NCBI RefSeq assembly: GCF_026262505.1
Contig: NC_067205.1
Span: forward strand, 1,860,001 to 1,924,000
Origin: Trichomonas vaginalis G3
Taxonomy: Eukaryota > Parabasalia > Trichomonadida > Trichomonadidae
Direction: 5' to 3'
Length of the DNA stretch: 64,000 bases
The translations under genes were made by a program, and so were the position numbers. Positions 48,947-60,386 of this stretch are shown here, in pieces (within the stretch, counting starts at the first letter, position 1; each line of letters opens with the position of its first letter). The notes beneath the pieces are model-generated. The model was given only the letters and a program-made list of their open reading frames with translations. It made no database searches and was not told the origin of the DNA.

Positions 48947-50230
48947 CTCGGAAACTATTGGACAGTATGAATAAATACTGTCCAAGCTATAACCCTGAAC
49001 TTCAGAACTATGTAACAAAATACCGTGGAACATAAAGAAAAAAAAAATAAAACTACAGTCCCCCGAAATACGTGTTGAAGGCACGACAAGCCTGTCGAAA
49101 AACGATAGAATTACTATATATAAAAGCATGTCGCAATTGCCAAAAGGTGGTATATTTTTGAAGAAATATTGCCCACGTGGGAAATAGTGTAAAGTATTGA
49201 ATTCAGAGGAAAATTACAAAAATACTCATTTTGAAGGAATTTTGGTCATAAAACATGTAATTTATTATAGGTATAAATTACTTGGCTTGATGCATATGTT
49301 CTATATCTTTACTTAAATCACATAAATCATCTACATTTGATAATTTCATAAATTGATTTCTCTTCAAATCTGCTTTCAGATTGAACTTTCAGGAATGTTA
49401 CATTAATATGAATATAATTATCAGAAAATATATAATCATATTATGCCCACTGAAGTATTGCCCGTGGGCAATAAAATTTGGGCAATTGTACGTTATTTGA
49501 TTTTTTGGCTTTTTTGAAATGTTTACACTACTGCCCAACCTTAAACTATTTTGGGCAATTGGATGTTATTAAGAATTGCCCACCTGCAATAATCAGTGAA
49601 ACTTCAGAATTGTGTTAATCTCCTGTATGAGATCAATAGCCATCGATATTATTATTCATGAACTCTGTAATTTGATTTAGATGTTCGCTTAGATAGCTTA
49701 TTTTGGTAGATATGTCAGACACAATGCCAATAAACATATTTGTAAGGGTTATTTTAAAGGCAAACGAGGATATTCTCAAAATAATATATAATTTCAAGGC
49801 TTATCATAATTTTGACTAATTTCGTATACCGTAAGATCAATTTTGTTGATTTTGAGAACATTTAGCTACAATAATCATCCTCAATATTATAAATTCTTTC
49901 ATGAGAATTTAATTAATTCTATGTCCATCCTTTTTAAAGTGCAAATAAAGTTTATTGTAAATGAGTAAATTTAATTTCCAATAAAAAGATTTGCAATTTT
50001 TTTTTTAGGAACAAAAAGAATATATGAGCTCCATAACATGCCTATTTTAGTTTTTGATTGACCGCGAAATTTGAATCATCCAAACCCACAAGCTTATTTA
50101 AATTGCAAATTTCGAAGTAAGTCTTGTAAATTCAAAGTAAGTTGAAAACAATAACAAGTGAATGTTGTTCATAATGCAACTTTCTTAAAAATCATTTGTG
50201 ATATCAGCAAACGCCACTTCTTCCGGCACC
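48947..50230. repeat. Non-coding region with TTGCCCA-rich MITE-like sequence
   Basis: From about 49130 to 49600 the motif ATTGCCCA or its complement TGGGCAAT occurs at least six times, partly as inverted pairs (for example ATTGCCCGTGGGCAAT at about 49456). Such subterminal repeats are typical of MITEs, but ends and target duplication are not clear. The remainder is plain AT-rich DNA. Confidence 0.5.
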
Positions 50231-50588
50231 AGAAAGACTAGAAGGGGCCATAAACATGAGGGAGGACCCCTTCCCGGTCTTTCTGGGACAGTTTGTATCG
50301 CACTGCGAGTGTCTGTTGCTTCTTTTGAACAGTGCTCATGGAAATTAAAACATGGGTCACAAATCTTTTTATTCTTTTAGTAGCTTTTCAAAAATAAGAT
50401 GATGTTATTCATATTTGGAGCCTCCTGATTCTAAATATCCTATTTATTTGAAAATCAATCATTGGGAAGTCTCGCGAATGTTCCTTTTATGGTTCGGGCG
50501 GTGCGCTATATACCATATATTTTAAGCGCCAACCATTCCCTGTATAGAAAAAAGACGATTAAAAATCAGTAATCCTCCTAGCGCACCC
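50231..50588. repeat. Hairpin and remnant related to the TTAA-type element
   Basis: CCAGAAAGACTAGAAGGGG (50231) and CCCCTTCCCGGTCTTTCTGG (about 50269) form a stem. At 50500-50588 a 90-bp piece ends GCGCACCC followed by TTAA. Its inverted end GGTGCGCTA and AGGAGGATTA resemble the left end of the element at 2068. It is probably a very short deletion derivative. Confidence 0.5.
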
Positions 50589-51231
50589 TTAATATAGTAA
50601 AATAATAATGATTAATAACAAGTAAAGAGGTGAATGGAAACGTACTACACTAGCCTAAATGTAGTAACTATTGCGTAAATTATAGTTATTTATACTCAAA
50701 TCAAAATTTATAAAAGAGAAATCAGAAATGTTCAAAGATTATCTACGGTACTGTGTATCGGTTGTAGAATCCATTGCGATTCATTACTAAATTTTCCAAT
50801 ATTCAAGATTAAGAGGAATTCTGTCGTTCTATTTTAGAGATGGAAAATTTCGATTTTTAATAATCGATTTTAATGTGAAGCTTTGGAAGGTATAATCTTG
50901 ATATTATCTCCATGCTTTGATACTGTTGAAATATGATTAAAATTAACGAAGTTGGTTATAAATTGAATAATGCTGGAGAATAACTCAAAATGCAGCTAAT
51001 TACATTATACAGGATAGTTGCCAATTGGAGTAATAAATTAGGCTGCACTAATTATTTCTTTCTTTTCTGGCATAAAGAGCAGAAAGAATGCGATCAGTAA
51101 CCCTAAGAAAAAAGTAAAAAGGTGTAAGAATGAACCTTTGACAGGACTGTAAAATAAAAACACACATCGAAAATTCCTAAGCCACAAAATAAGAACATGT
51201 TTATTACGAACAAATTATTTGGTACCTTGAG
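50589..51231. other. AT-rich spacer
   Basis: No feature recognised downstream of the minus-strand GT gene. Confidence 0.5.
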
Positions 51232-52434
51232 TCATCTTGTTTTATTACTTAATCGTTCCAAGCCATATCCAACATATTTAATTGCTTTATCTACTGCGCC
51301 TTGGAAAGGGTCCCACCCAAAATGCCTTGTATTTGGATCATTTCGATAGCAAATCATGCTTATTCTATTGGAGTATGCTATTGATTGCATAGCAATATCA
51401 TTGTGTTCAACTTGGCAGGAAATCACCATTGTATTTGGTTGCATGTAGTACATTCGAATGAGATTAGATCCTGTGATCGTATACCAAAACTTCACTTCAT
51501 TGAAAGTTTTTGCTTGCTCATGTACACTCATTTTATCTGAGATTACTTCCCAATTAATATCTTTATAGCTGTTTTTTATTGCATTAAAAACTTCATCTTG
51601 ATTTCCAAATCTTCTTTGTCCATTTCTGTTGGATAAGACATATCTGTTTGGAGGTAAAGAAGATAAATTGAAATGACGCCTCAGTTTTAGAGTTAATTGT
51701 TGTATTGAATAACTTAAATGTTTCAGATGCGGTAAAGGATTATACAATATATAGAGATGATGAACAAAACATGTATCATTAAAGTATCTTATCCTATCTT
51801 TTTCGAAACCTACGACTTGAAGCAGAATCGCATCCTCTTCTTTTCTGAGTGCAAACATATTTAGGATTATTGATTTTTTTAAAATATCTTCTGGAAAAGT
51901 AGCTAAAGGGCCTAGTGCATCAAGAAAAAAATGCCCATAGCAGCCCATACCTATATGGCCAACAGCAATAGCGTATTCATAAGTATTTTTAATCGTGGCA
52001 TCATCTTTCCCGTAAATCCATTCTAGATTACTTGGCGGCTGCTCGGACATATAAAAATGTTTTTGGTCAACTGGGCAAGACCCTTCGTTGACGAATACAT
52101 CCTTGAGATATCCTACTGATATGTTATACCATTCATTTAAAAGAATAATATCTGATGCGTTATGCTCTCCCATTGAATATTTGTCGAATATTTCAACAGT
52201 GTTTTGCTTGCTGGGTAGATGAATTCGATAATGTAAAGACTCTGCAAACATGTGATTTGGAATATAAAATTCTTTGTTTATTTTAAATTTTAAATTTAGA
52301 ACATTTTCGACCCAATTTAAGTAATCTGTTCGAAAGCTCACTTCAACTTGCTGTATTTCATCTAAAAAGAAGAATGCAAATGATGCAAATAGAAGTGAAA
52401 ATGGTAAATAACTTTTAGTTTTTATATCTAACAT
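51232..52434 (-). CDS. GT61-family glycosyltransferase
   Basis: The 400-aa protein has a signal-anchor at about residues 9-25 (SYLPFSLLFASFAFFFL) and a luminal catalytic part. The block AVGHIGMGCYGHFFLDALGP (about 156-175) closely matches the corresponding block of the 31854 gene. The C-terminal FWYTITGSNLIRMYYM (about 322-337) is the GT61 signature. These two are therefore the closest pair among the four paralogues, although in opposite orientation and 19 kb apart. Cysteines and N-glycosylation sequons are consistent with a Golgi-lumen enzyme. The gene is intact. Confidence 0.87.
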   Translation of the reverse strand: MLDIKTKSYLPFSLLFASFAFFFLDEIQQVEVSFRTDYLNWVENVLNLKFKINKEFYIPNHMFAESLHYRIHLPSKQNTVEIFDKYSMGEHNASDIILLNEWYNISVGYLKDVFVNEGSCPVDQKHFYMSEQPPSNLEWIYGKDDATIKNTYEYAIAVGHIGMGCYGHFFLDALGPLATFPEDILKKSIILNMFALRKEEDAILLQVVGFEKDRIRYFNDTCFVHHLYILYNPLPHLKHLSYSIQQLTLKLRRHFNLSSLPPNRYVLSNRNGQRRFGNQDEVFNAIKNSYKDINWEVISDKMSVHEQAKTFNEVKFWYTITGSNLIRMYYMQPNTMVISCQVEHNDIAMQSIAYSNRISMICYRNDPNTRHFGWDPFQGAVDKAIKYVGYGLERLSNKTR

Positions 52435-52911
52435 TTTTCTGTTATAGACCGAAAATAGATTTTTTCGGTTTTCTCTTCAAATAATTGAAAGAATGATACT
52501 ATTATAGGTTTATTATATTATATAGCATATAATCATGCTATAGCCGAAAATTATAAGTTTTGAGAAGATTGAATATAACACAAATAAATTTGAATGTAAG
52601 TTAAATTGCTTGTTGTTTTTAATAGCTATTTAATGAGAAATCCAATATTGCAAAATTCAAATTGAAAGATTGAAAGAACAGAAAAAGTCATTCTTTTCAA
52701 TTTCGAATATGTTTCATTGAATTTATAATTATATGGCAAATATGATATTTAAACTTGATTTTTGAAGGAAAATTCACAAAATTGAATGAATTCAAATAAT
52801 TTTTATTCAAAAATAAACTAGTTATTTGAGTTTATTACTAATTTTCTATTCAAACTACAAAGTTTGTAATTTAAAATATTTTGTGAGATCAGATTGAATT
52901 AATTCAAGGTT
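52435..52911. other. AT-rich spacer
   Basis: Upstream DNA of the minus-strand GT gene; no other feature seen. Confidence 0.5.
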
Positions 52912-52977
52912 CTTTTCAATTAATATTAATGACCATATTACGCATTTTCGAACATTCTAAACCAAATATATAAAAAT

Positions 52978-54468
52978 GGGAGACGAATGTTAAATTTGCT
53001 AGACATGGGGGAGTTGTCTGCAAAGTTTTAGCTCTTATCTCTAGCAAAAAATTAATTTTTAAAAAAAAGACCGAATACGTTTCACAGCGAGAAAAAAATA
53101 AAAGGCAAGATAGAATTTTCTAGACATAAAGAAGTTGTTTACCGAGTTTTAGCTCTTATCTCTAACAAAAAATTAATTTTTAAAAAAAAGACCGAATACG
53201 TTTCACAGCGAGAAAAAAATAAAAGGCAAGATAGAATTTTCTAGACATAAAGAAGTTGTTTACCGAGTTTTAGCTCTTATCTCTAACAAAAAATTAATTT
53301 TTAAAAAAAAGACCGAATACGTTTCACAGCGAGAAAAAAATAAAAGGCAAGATAGAATTTTCTAGACATAAAGAAGTTGTTTACCGAGTTTTAGCTCTTA
53401 TCTCTAACAAAAAATTAATTTTTAAAAAAAAGACCGAATACGTTTCACAGCGAGAAAAAAATAAAAGGCAAGATAGAATTTTCTAGACATAAAGAAGTTG
53501 TTTACCGAGTTTTAGCTCTTATCTCTAACAAAAAATTAATTTTTAAAAAAAAGACCGAATACGTTTCACAGCGAGAAAAAAATAAAAGGCAAGATAGAAT
53601 TTTCTAGACATAAAGAAGTTGCTTACGAGTTTTAGCTCTTATCTCTAACAAAAAAATTAATTTTTAAAAAAAAGACCGAATACGTTTCACAGCGAGAAAA
53701 AAATAAAAGGCAAGATAGAATTTTCTAGACATAAAGAAGTTGTTTACGAGTTTTAGCTCTTATCTCTAACAAAAAATTAATTTTTAAAAAAAAGACCGAA
53801 TACGTTTCACAGCGAGAAAAAAATAAAAGGCAAGATAGAATTTTCTAGACATAAAGAAGTTGTTTACCGAGTTTTAGCTCTTATCTCTAACAAAAAATTA
53901 ATTTTTAAAAAAAAGACCGAATACGTTTCACAGCGAGAAAAAAATAAAAGGCAAGATAGAATTTTCTAGACATAAAGAAGTTGTTTACCGAGTTTTAGCT
54001 CTTATCTCTAACAAAAAATTAATTTTTAAAAAAAAGACCGAATACGTTTCACAGCGAGAAAAAAATAAAAGGCAGATAGAATTTTCTAGACATAAAGAAG
54101 TTGTTTACCGAGTTTTAGCTCTTATCTCTAACAAAAAATTAATTTTTAAAAAAATGACCGAATACGTTTCACAGCGAGAAAAAAATAAAAGGCAAGATAG
54201 AATTTTCTAGACATAAAGAAGTTGCTTACCGAGTTTTAGCTCTTATCTCTAACAAAAAATTAATTTTTAAAAAAAGACCGAATACGTTTCACAGCGAGAA
54301 AAAAATAAAAGGCAAGATAGAATTTTCTAGACATAAAGAAGTTGCTTACCGAGTTTTAGCTCTTATCTCTAACAAAAAATTAATTTTTAAAAAAAAGACC
54401 GAATACGTTTCACAGCGAGAAAAAAATAAAAGGCAAGATAGAATTTTCTAGACATAAAGAAGTTGTCT
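52978..54468 (+). repeat. Left array of 121-bp tandem repeats, about 12 units
   Basis: The unit includes CCGAATACGTTTCACAGCGA, AAAGGCAAGATAGAATTTTC and GAGTTTTAGCTCTTATCTCT. The outermost unit differs (GCTAGACATGGGGGAGTTGT), the inner ones are nearly identical with 1-2 base indels. The same outermost variant closes the right array. Confidence 0.92.
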
Positions 54469-54883
54469 ACCTAGTGTCAGCTGTTACTTCTTCTCAATAC
54501 TGATATAAAATAAAAATCTTTATTATTTATTTAATCTTTATTGTTTCATTAAACTTCATTTATTTTATATTATAGTTTTATTCTTTTAGCTACTTGTAAA
54601 ATAATCTAATTTTATATCATCATTTTACCGGATTATTCTTCAGTACATCGATTGTGTATCTAAAATAATATCATTATCCTTATTCTGTTTTTTCCAAAAT
54701 TCTTTTAAATATCTTTTTTGGTTAGATTACTTTATACTTTTTACTTTTATTTTTTAATTTCAAAAAAAAATTTGGTGATTGTTCTATTCTGTTACAATGT
54801 GCATTATCATATTCTAATAAATTATTCATTACATACATTTAAAAAAACTTGTTAAAAATGAAATTAAAAAATTATGTTTATTA

Positions 54884-55856
54884 TTACGCTGTGAATGTGT
54901 CAACAGCGGTCATGCCTGTATCTGTATCCCATATTTGCCACAACCTTTCTGTATCTGCATTTGTGTATTTCGGTTTCAGCTGATACATTTGATTTGGCGT
55001 GTAATTTGTTCCAGTTAATGGATTAATTGGGAGATCTTCATGCGGTGTGTTATTATTGTACTCCCAAATAAAGGCAGGAATAGCCTGAATGCTTTGCAGC
55101 GCTCCAATGTCGGCCAGAATCTCTCAATCTTCCCATTTTGGTAGGAGAATGAGAGTCTGTATGCCGCCATTGGACGCCCCAAAGATCAAGTAGATCTTGA
55201 AAGGCGCCCCTATTTTCTGAACCGTTGTCGGTCCAGAAACAATAAGGGCGCGCCAAATTCAATGAAGGCGGAAGCCGCAACGTTCGCTGTCGTCGCTGCC
55301 AGCATATCTGGTATTTGTATACACGCTAGGACTTTGCGGCTAAAATCGTCGATTATGCCATAAATATACTGGCCACGAACACCCCTAAAATAATGAACAT
55401 CTGCGTACCAGATAAGATTGGTGAAAGCGCCCAATATCTTACTGCTGTTTCTGGCCCGGCATGCTCTAATCGCGTCTTGGTGAAATGATTTTCTTTGAAG
55501 TATCTGCGTACTTCTCTATAAGATACATCAATTTGTTGTAATTTCAAACGTTTCCATTGTTTTGTTTGACCACAGGGAAAGGCCCAGTGGTCATGTATCA
55601 CAGCAAGAGCTTTGATTTGGTCATAGGGATTGACCCTACGACCTTTCTTGCCTTTAGGCAATGGGATATTCTGTAAGCTAAATTGATTTTGTAAAAAAGA
55701 TTTTGAAACATCTAAATATTTGAAATCATTTGATTGAAGGGTTAGGGCGATGGGAACATGGGTGCAAGCTTCTTCCCATGTCATTTTACCTTCTTCAATC
55801 TGATTGGAAATACCAATTAGGTAAATTCGATCGACATACCCTTTGTAAGGATTCAT
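54884..55856 (-). pseudogene. rve-type integrase/transposase, frameshifted
   Basis: The start is the ATG 55854-55856; the end is TAA at 54884-54886, about 324 codons in all. The first frame gives an N-terminal region rich in basic helices (KGKKGRRVNPYDQ). The second gives WYADVHYFRG with the first catalytic Asp and YGIIDDFSRKVLA. The third gives FWTDNGSEN with the second Asp. A further frame holds KIERFW with the Glu, and the last reads a conserved-looking tail (TNYTPNQMYQL). All three DDE residues are thus visible but in different frames (breaks near 55440, 55230, 55120 and 55095). It resembles IS481/IS3- and Ginger-type integrases and is distinct from the Maverick integrase at 20459. Confidence 0.8.
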
Positions 55857-56043
55857 TCTAATGAAGTACGTTAACAATCAAAATATTCTATAAGTGTCTA
55901 GTATGGAATTCAAAAGAAATAAAGAAAATGGTAACGTAAATAAACGTATTATGAAATAATTTATAATTAAAATGAAAAAAAGAAAAAATAATAAGTAAAG
56001 TGACTGGAAATGAAAATGAAAATCAGTGTACAGTTTTTATTTT

Positions 56044-57612
56044 TTTCTCGCTGCTGACTGAAACGTATTCGCGTCATTTTTTTAAAAATTAATTTTTTGT
56101 TAGAGATAAGAGCTAAAACTCGGTAAACAACTTCTTTATGTCTAGAAAATTCTATCTTGCCTTTTATTTTTTTCTCGCTGTGAAACGTATTCGGTCTTTT
56201 TTTTAAAAATTAATTTTTTGTTAGAGATAAGAGCTAAAACTCGGTAAACAACTTCTTTATGTCTAGAAAATTCTATCTTGCCTTTTATTTTTTTCTCGCT
56301 GTGAACGTATTCGGTCTTTTTTTTAAAAATTAATTTTTTGTTAGAGATAAGAGCTAAAACTCGGTAAACAACTTCTTTATGTCTAGAAAATTCTATCTTG
56401 CCTTTTATTTTTTTCTCGCTGTGAAACGTATTCGGTCTTTTTTTAAAAATTAATTTTTTGTTAGAGATAAGAGCTAAAACTCGGTAAACAACTTCTTTAT
56501 GTCTAGAAAATTCTATCTTGCCTTTTATTTTTTCTCGCTGTGAAACGTATTCGGTCTTTTTTTTAAAAATTAATTTTGTTAGAGATAAGAGCTAAAACTC
56601 GGTAAACAACTTCTTTATGTCTAGAAAATTCTATCTGCCTTTTATTTTTTTCTCGCTGTGAAACGTATTCGGTCTTTTTTTTAAAAATTAATTTTTTGTT
56701 AGAGATAAGAGCTAAAACTCGGTAAACAACTTCTTTATGTCTAGAAAATTCTATCTTGCCTTTATTTTTTTCTCGCTGTGAAACGTATTCGGTCTTTTTT
56801 TTAAAAATTAATTTTTTGTTAGAGATAAGAGCTAAAACTCGGTAAACAACTTCTTTATGTCTAGAAAATTCTATCTTGCCTTTTATTTTTTTCTCGCTGT
56901 GAAACGTATTCGGTCTTTTTTTAAAAATTAATTTTTTGTTAGAGATAAGAGCTAAAACTCGGTAAACAACTTCTTTATGTCTAGAAAATTCTATCTTGCC
57001 TTTTATTTTTTCTCGCTGTGAAACGTATTCGGTCATTTTTTTAAAAATTAATTTTTTGTTAGAGATAAGAGCTAAAACTCGGTAAACAACTTCTTTATGT
57101 CTAGAAAATTCTATCTTGCCTTTTATTTTTTTCTCGCTGTGAAACGTATTCGGTCTTTTTTTTAAAAATTAATTTTTTGTTAGAGATAAGAGCTAAAACT
57201 CGGTAAGCAACTTCTTTATGTCTAGAAAATTCTATCTTGCCTTTTATTTTTTTCTCGCTGTGAAACGTATTCGGTCTTTTTTTAAAAATTAATTTTTTGT
57301 TAGAGATAAGAGCTAAAACTCGGTAAACAACTTCTTTATGTCTAGAAAATTCTATCTTGCCTTTTATTTTTTTCTCGCTGTGAAACGTATTCGGTCTTTT
57401 TTTTAAAAATTAATTTTTTGTTAGAGATAAGAGCTAAAACTCGGTAAACAACTTCTTTATGTCTAGAAAATTCTATCTTGCCTTTTATTTTTTTCTCGCT
57501 GTGAAACGTATTCGGTCATTTTTTTAAAAATTAATTTTTTGCTAGAGATAAGAGCTAAAACTTTGCAGACAACTCCCCCATGTCTAGCAAATTTAACATT
57601 CGTCTCCCATTT
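56044..57612 (-). repeat. Right array of 121-bp tandem repeats, about 13 units
   Basis: Reverse complement of the left array. The 157-codon antisense frame at 56563-57036 arises because indels happen to keep 40-codon units open; it is not supported as a gene. Confidence 0.92.
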
Positions 57613-57672
57613 TTATATATTTGGTTTAGAATGTTCGAAAATGCGTAATATGGTCATTAATATTAATTGAAA

Positions 57673-58166
57673 AGGATAAGCACCTGCTGTCAGTCGCGGT
57701 TATCCTTCGCTTTTTACTAGAAAGCTGGGAAGCTTTGTCTATTTGCTCAAGTTATTAGGGCAAGGTTTCCCAGCTTTCTTGAAATGATAACTTATTCAAA
57801 GAAAGTTTCCCAGCTTTCGAGTAAACTGCGAAGGATAACCGCGACTGACAGCAGGTGCTTATCCTGCTGTTCAAAGTCGCAGTTATCCTTCGCTTTCGTC
57901 GCTAAGTTTGGTCTGATTGGGAAATGATAACCAAACTTAGCGACGAAACAAGGCACTGCAGGGCGTTGCAGGCTGTATATTAGGAGTATATGGCCTGCAG
58001 CGCTCTGCAGTGCCTTGTTATAAGAGAACTTTCGGCTGGATAACATAGTTATTCAGCCGAAAGTTCTCCTGAAAGCAAAGGGCAACCAAGGCGGCAGACA
58101 TTGGAGTGCACTGCCGCCTTAATGTTATGAATGCCAACCACGCACAACCATGGCCTCATTCATAAC
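57673..58166. repeat. Chain of seven consecutive hairpins
   Basis: Successive non-homologous inverted repeats touch one another. The first pair is 57673-57710 with 57828-57865 (38 bp, perfect), enclosing 57716-57735 with 57803-57822. Next come 57894-57912 with 57930-57948 (19 bp) and 57947-57973 with 57993-58019 (27 bp, 2 mismatches). Then 58024-58038 with 58054-58068 (15 bp), 58088-58097 with 58111-58120 (10 bp) and 58124-58133 with 58157-58166 (10 bp). Composition is GC-richer than the surroundings. It starts exactly at the right end of the transposon. Confidence 0.9.
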
Positions 58167-58360
58167 AAATGGCACTTTTTCTTTTTTTAAACGTGCAAAC
58201 ACCAATGGCCTCTAGTGGCGCTAATACAGGCGTATCACTTTTCCTAAAATCCTCTACTTTACAGGCCTGTCACTTTTTATGAGTGTGTCACTTTTTTTTA
58301 AATGTCCGCCACTCATATTTAATTACCTGTTTATATTTCATGTGCTTTTATCAATGTTAC

Positions 58361-59021
58361 TATAGGTACGGGAAAAAGGTGTATTCGCCCCACAAAATAG
58401 GGGAAGGAAAAGTTTTTAGAAAAAGATAATAACACCAATAAATAGTAAATATTATCCTTATATTATTATTAAAATTTTGTGAATGTTTCTTTGTTGGTTC
58501 TTGAGAAAATCGAATTTTATATTTCAAAAATAAAAAATTTTATCGTCTTTTAACGTACATATAAATTTTTATTTGGTCAGTAAATAATAAAGATATGACC
58601 CTAAATTTTATACCATAGTATATGTATAAAATATGAATATTATTGGTATAATCAAAGTTCCAAAAAAACTTTTCCTTCCCCTATTTTGTGGGGCGAATAC
58701 ACCTTTTTCCCGTCCCTATGGGGTATTATTATTGTCGTCTGGCGGTTTTAGACGACAATGCGAATTTTCAAATAATAGGATTTTTAGCCAGATAAAGAGC
58801 TACTCCATATATCATGCGTGTTTGCATACTATATACATAGATGGAATTGATGTTCTTCCTTTATTTAGGTACCGAAACATGCTTGAAAAATCTATTTTTT
58901 AGACAACAATGATAATTTTGTCACTTTTCCAGACGACAATCATAATTTGTCACCTTTTTAGACGACAATAATAATTTTGTCACTTTTTCCAGACGACAAT
59001 AAAACATCCTCCGTACCTATA
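58361..59021. mobile_element. Small MITE with 50-bp TIR and an extended right end
   Basis: 58368-58417 and 58664-58713 are inverted repeats of about 50 bp (CGGGAAAAAGGTGTATTCGC and its continuation). A second, outer inverted pair TATAGGTACGG/CCGTACCTATA lies at 58361-58371 and 59011-59021. Between the two right ends are an ATTGTCGTCT/AGACGACAAT hairpin and four AGACGACAAT repeats spaced about 30 bp. No transposase is present. The AAAAAGGTGTA motif is shared with the MITE at 43991. Confidence 0.75.
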
Positions 59022-59795
59022 TTAAAGTCGATAATGTGCATGACCATTTTGCACAATTAAAAAGTTTTGACCATGTGAATGGTAATGTATACGATGTCAC
59101 GATTTAGATTAAATGCATGTGATGAATTTGATTTTTTGAATCATCGTTTTTTGGATTATAATTTCAAATATTTTTTCAATAAACCATTTATACATTACCA
59201 TTGTTCATATCATAAGCCTCAACAGTCTTGTTCTAGTTCTTCATTTACAATTGTGTGTCAATATGTGTTGAATTTTAGTATTGTAAATTTTGTACATAAA
59301 GCTTTATTTTAATAGAATATAACACATTAGGGCATAGAAAAACTACTACATTATCGTGTTTGTACGAACATTTATGTCTAGAGCTGCAAACAACGCTGAA
59401 GCCCAAATTTAATAATTTATTTTTTCTTTTGCGCGAAAACTAATAGAAGTATTATACTTACCATCGGGAATCTATTAAGTTATCAGGACATTCCAATCAT
59501 TATTTTTGTTTCTAGCATGAGAAACAGAAAAGAAGGGATTAGTTGTCATAAGGAAAAATAAGAGGGGTGTCCACTTTTCTCTTATACACAGGGGATTTAA
59601 CCTCGTTAAGTTGGAAGATAATCTATTTGAAGTGTCTTTATTCCGTCATCTCATGACGTTGCAGCTTCGAAAATTTTAACGTGCTTTTTACATTAGAATC
59701 TTTATATTATAGGTTATTAAGTATCTTCAAATATTTAACAACTTTTGAATTCAATGATTCTATAAACGATCGCGTTATTTTGAACAAGACGTAAA
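59022..59795. other. Intergenic DNA upstream of the Rab gene
   Basis: No supported gene; short frames here lack coding character. Confidence 0.5.
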
Positions 59796-60386
59796 ATGAC
59801 TGAATTTAAGTCTTCGGCATTGAAATGCATTGTTATTGGATCAAGTGGCGTAGGCAAAACAGCTTTACTGAAGAGGCTTACCGAGAACAAGTTTTACGAA
59901 CAGCTTCAATCAACAATTGGAGTCGAATATGAAACTACAACTATAGAAGTGGATGGCGATAAAATAAAACTCAATATATGGGATACTGCTGGTCAGGAAA
60001 AGTTCAGATCAATTTCCCGTGCTTATTTTAGAGAAGCAATGTGCGTACTTCTCGTTTTTAGTCTAACAGATAAGCAATCCTTTGAAGACATGAGTCAGTG
60101 GTTATCCGATGTACGCCAGTTATGTGATCACAAGGCATCAATCTTAATTGTTGCAAATAAAAGCGATTTGACAGAGACAAGGGTAATCTCTGCAGCAGAA
60201 ATCAGTAAATTTGCCGAAAGTCGAAACCTTGAATATCTTGAAACATCAGCTTATACTGGAACAAACGTTAGAGAAGCATTTGTTCGAGCTACAGCCAAAA
60301 TTTGGAGGCAACTTAAGTTAGAACAGCCAGAATTGAATAAGGTTGACTTAGGAAAGACAAACGATAAAAAAAAGAAATGCTGCTGA
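59796..60386 (+). CDS. Rab-family small GTPase
   Basis: All G motifs are present: GSSGVGKT (residues 15-22), the effector-loop Thr in QSTIGVEY, WDTAGQEKF (about 62-70), NKSD (about 121) and ETSA (about 150). The C-terminus KKKKCC carries two cysteines for geranylgeranylation. The 196-aa length and the IGVEY/WDTAGQEKFRSI signatures are Rab-type, nearest to the Rab2/4/14 group by eye. It cycles between cytosol and endomembranes to direct vesicle traffic. The gene is intact and stands alone between repeats, with the second Maverick beginning about 400-500 bases downstream. Confidence 0.95.
   Translation: MTEFKSSALKCIVIGSSGVGKTALLKRLTENKFYEQLQSTIGVEYETTTIEVDGDKIKLNIWDTAGQEKFRSISRAYFREAMCVLLVFSLTDKQSFEDMSQWLSDVRQLCDHKASILIVANKSDLTETRVISAAEISKFAESRNLEYLETSAYTGTNVREAFVRATAKIWRQLKLEQPELNKVDLGKTNDKKKKCC

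Larger units (their letters stand above)
52912..57674. mobile_element. 4.76-kb transposon with kilobase tandem-repeat terminal inverted repeats
   Basis: The ends CTTTTCAATTAATATTAATG (52912) and CATTAATATTAATTGAAAAG (57655-57674) are inverted. The inversion continues inward without a break through about 70 bp of unique sequence into tandem arrays of a 121-bp unit, on both sides. The arrays total about 1.5 kb each. Between them (54470-56040) lies a single broken gene for a retroviral-type integrase. A target duplication is not clear; the 12-bp palindrome ATTAATATTAAT near both ends masks it. Confidence 0.88.

Noticed and set aside
56563-57036. 157-codon repetitive frame in the right 121-bp array
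   Set aside because: Open only because of chance indels; other units of the same array are closed in all frames.
52978-57612. CRISPR-like array
   Set aside because: The units are contiguous tandem repeats without variable spacers, mirrored as TIRs of a transposon in a eukaryotic genome.
58633-58902. 89-codon frame spanning the small MITE
   Set aside because: Crosses the TIR and hairpin repeats and has no protein character.
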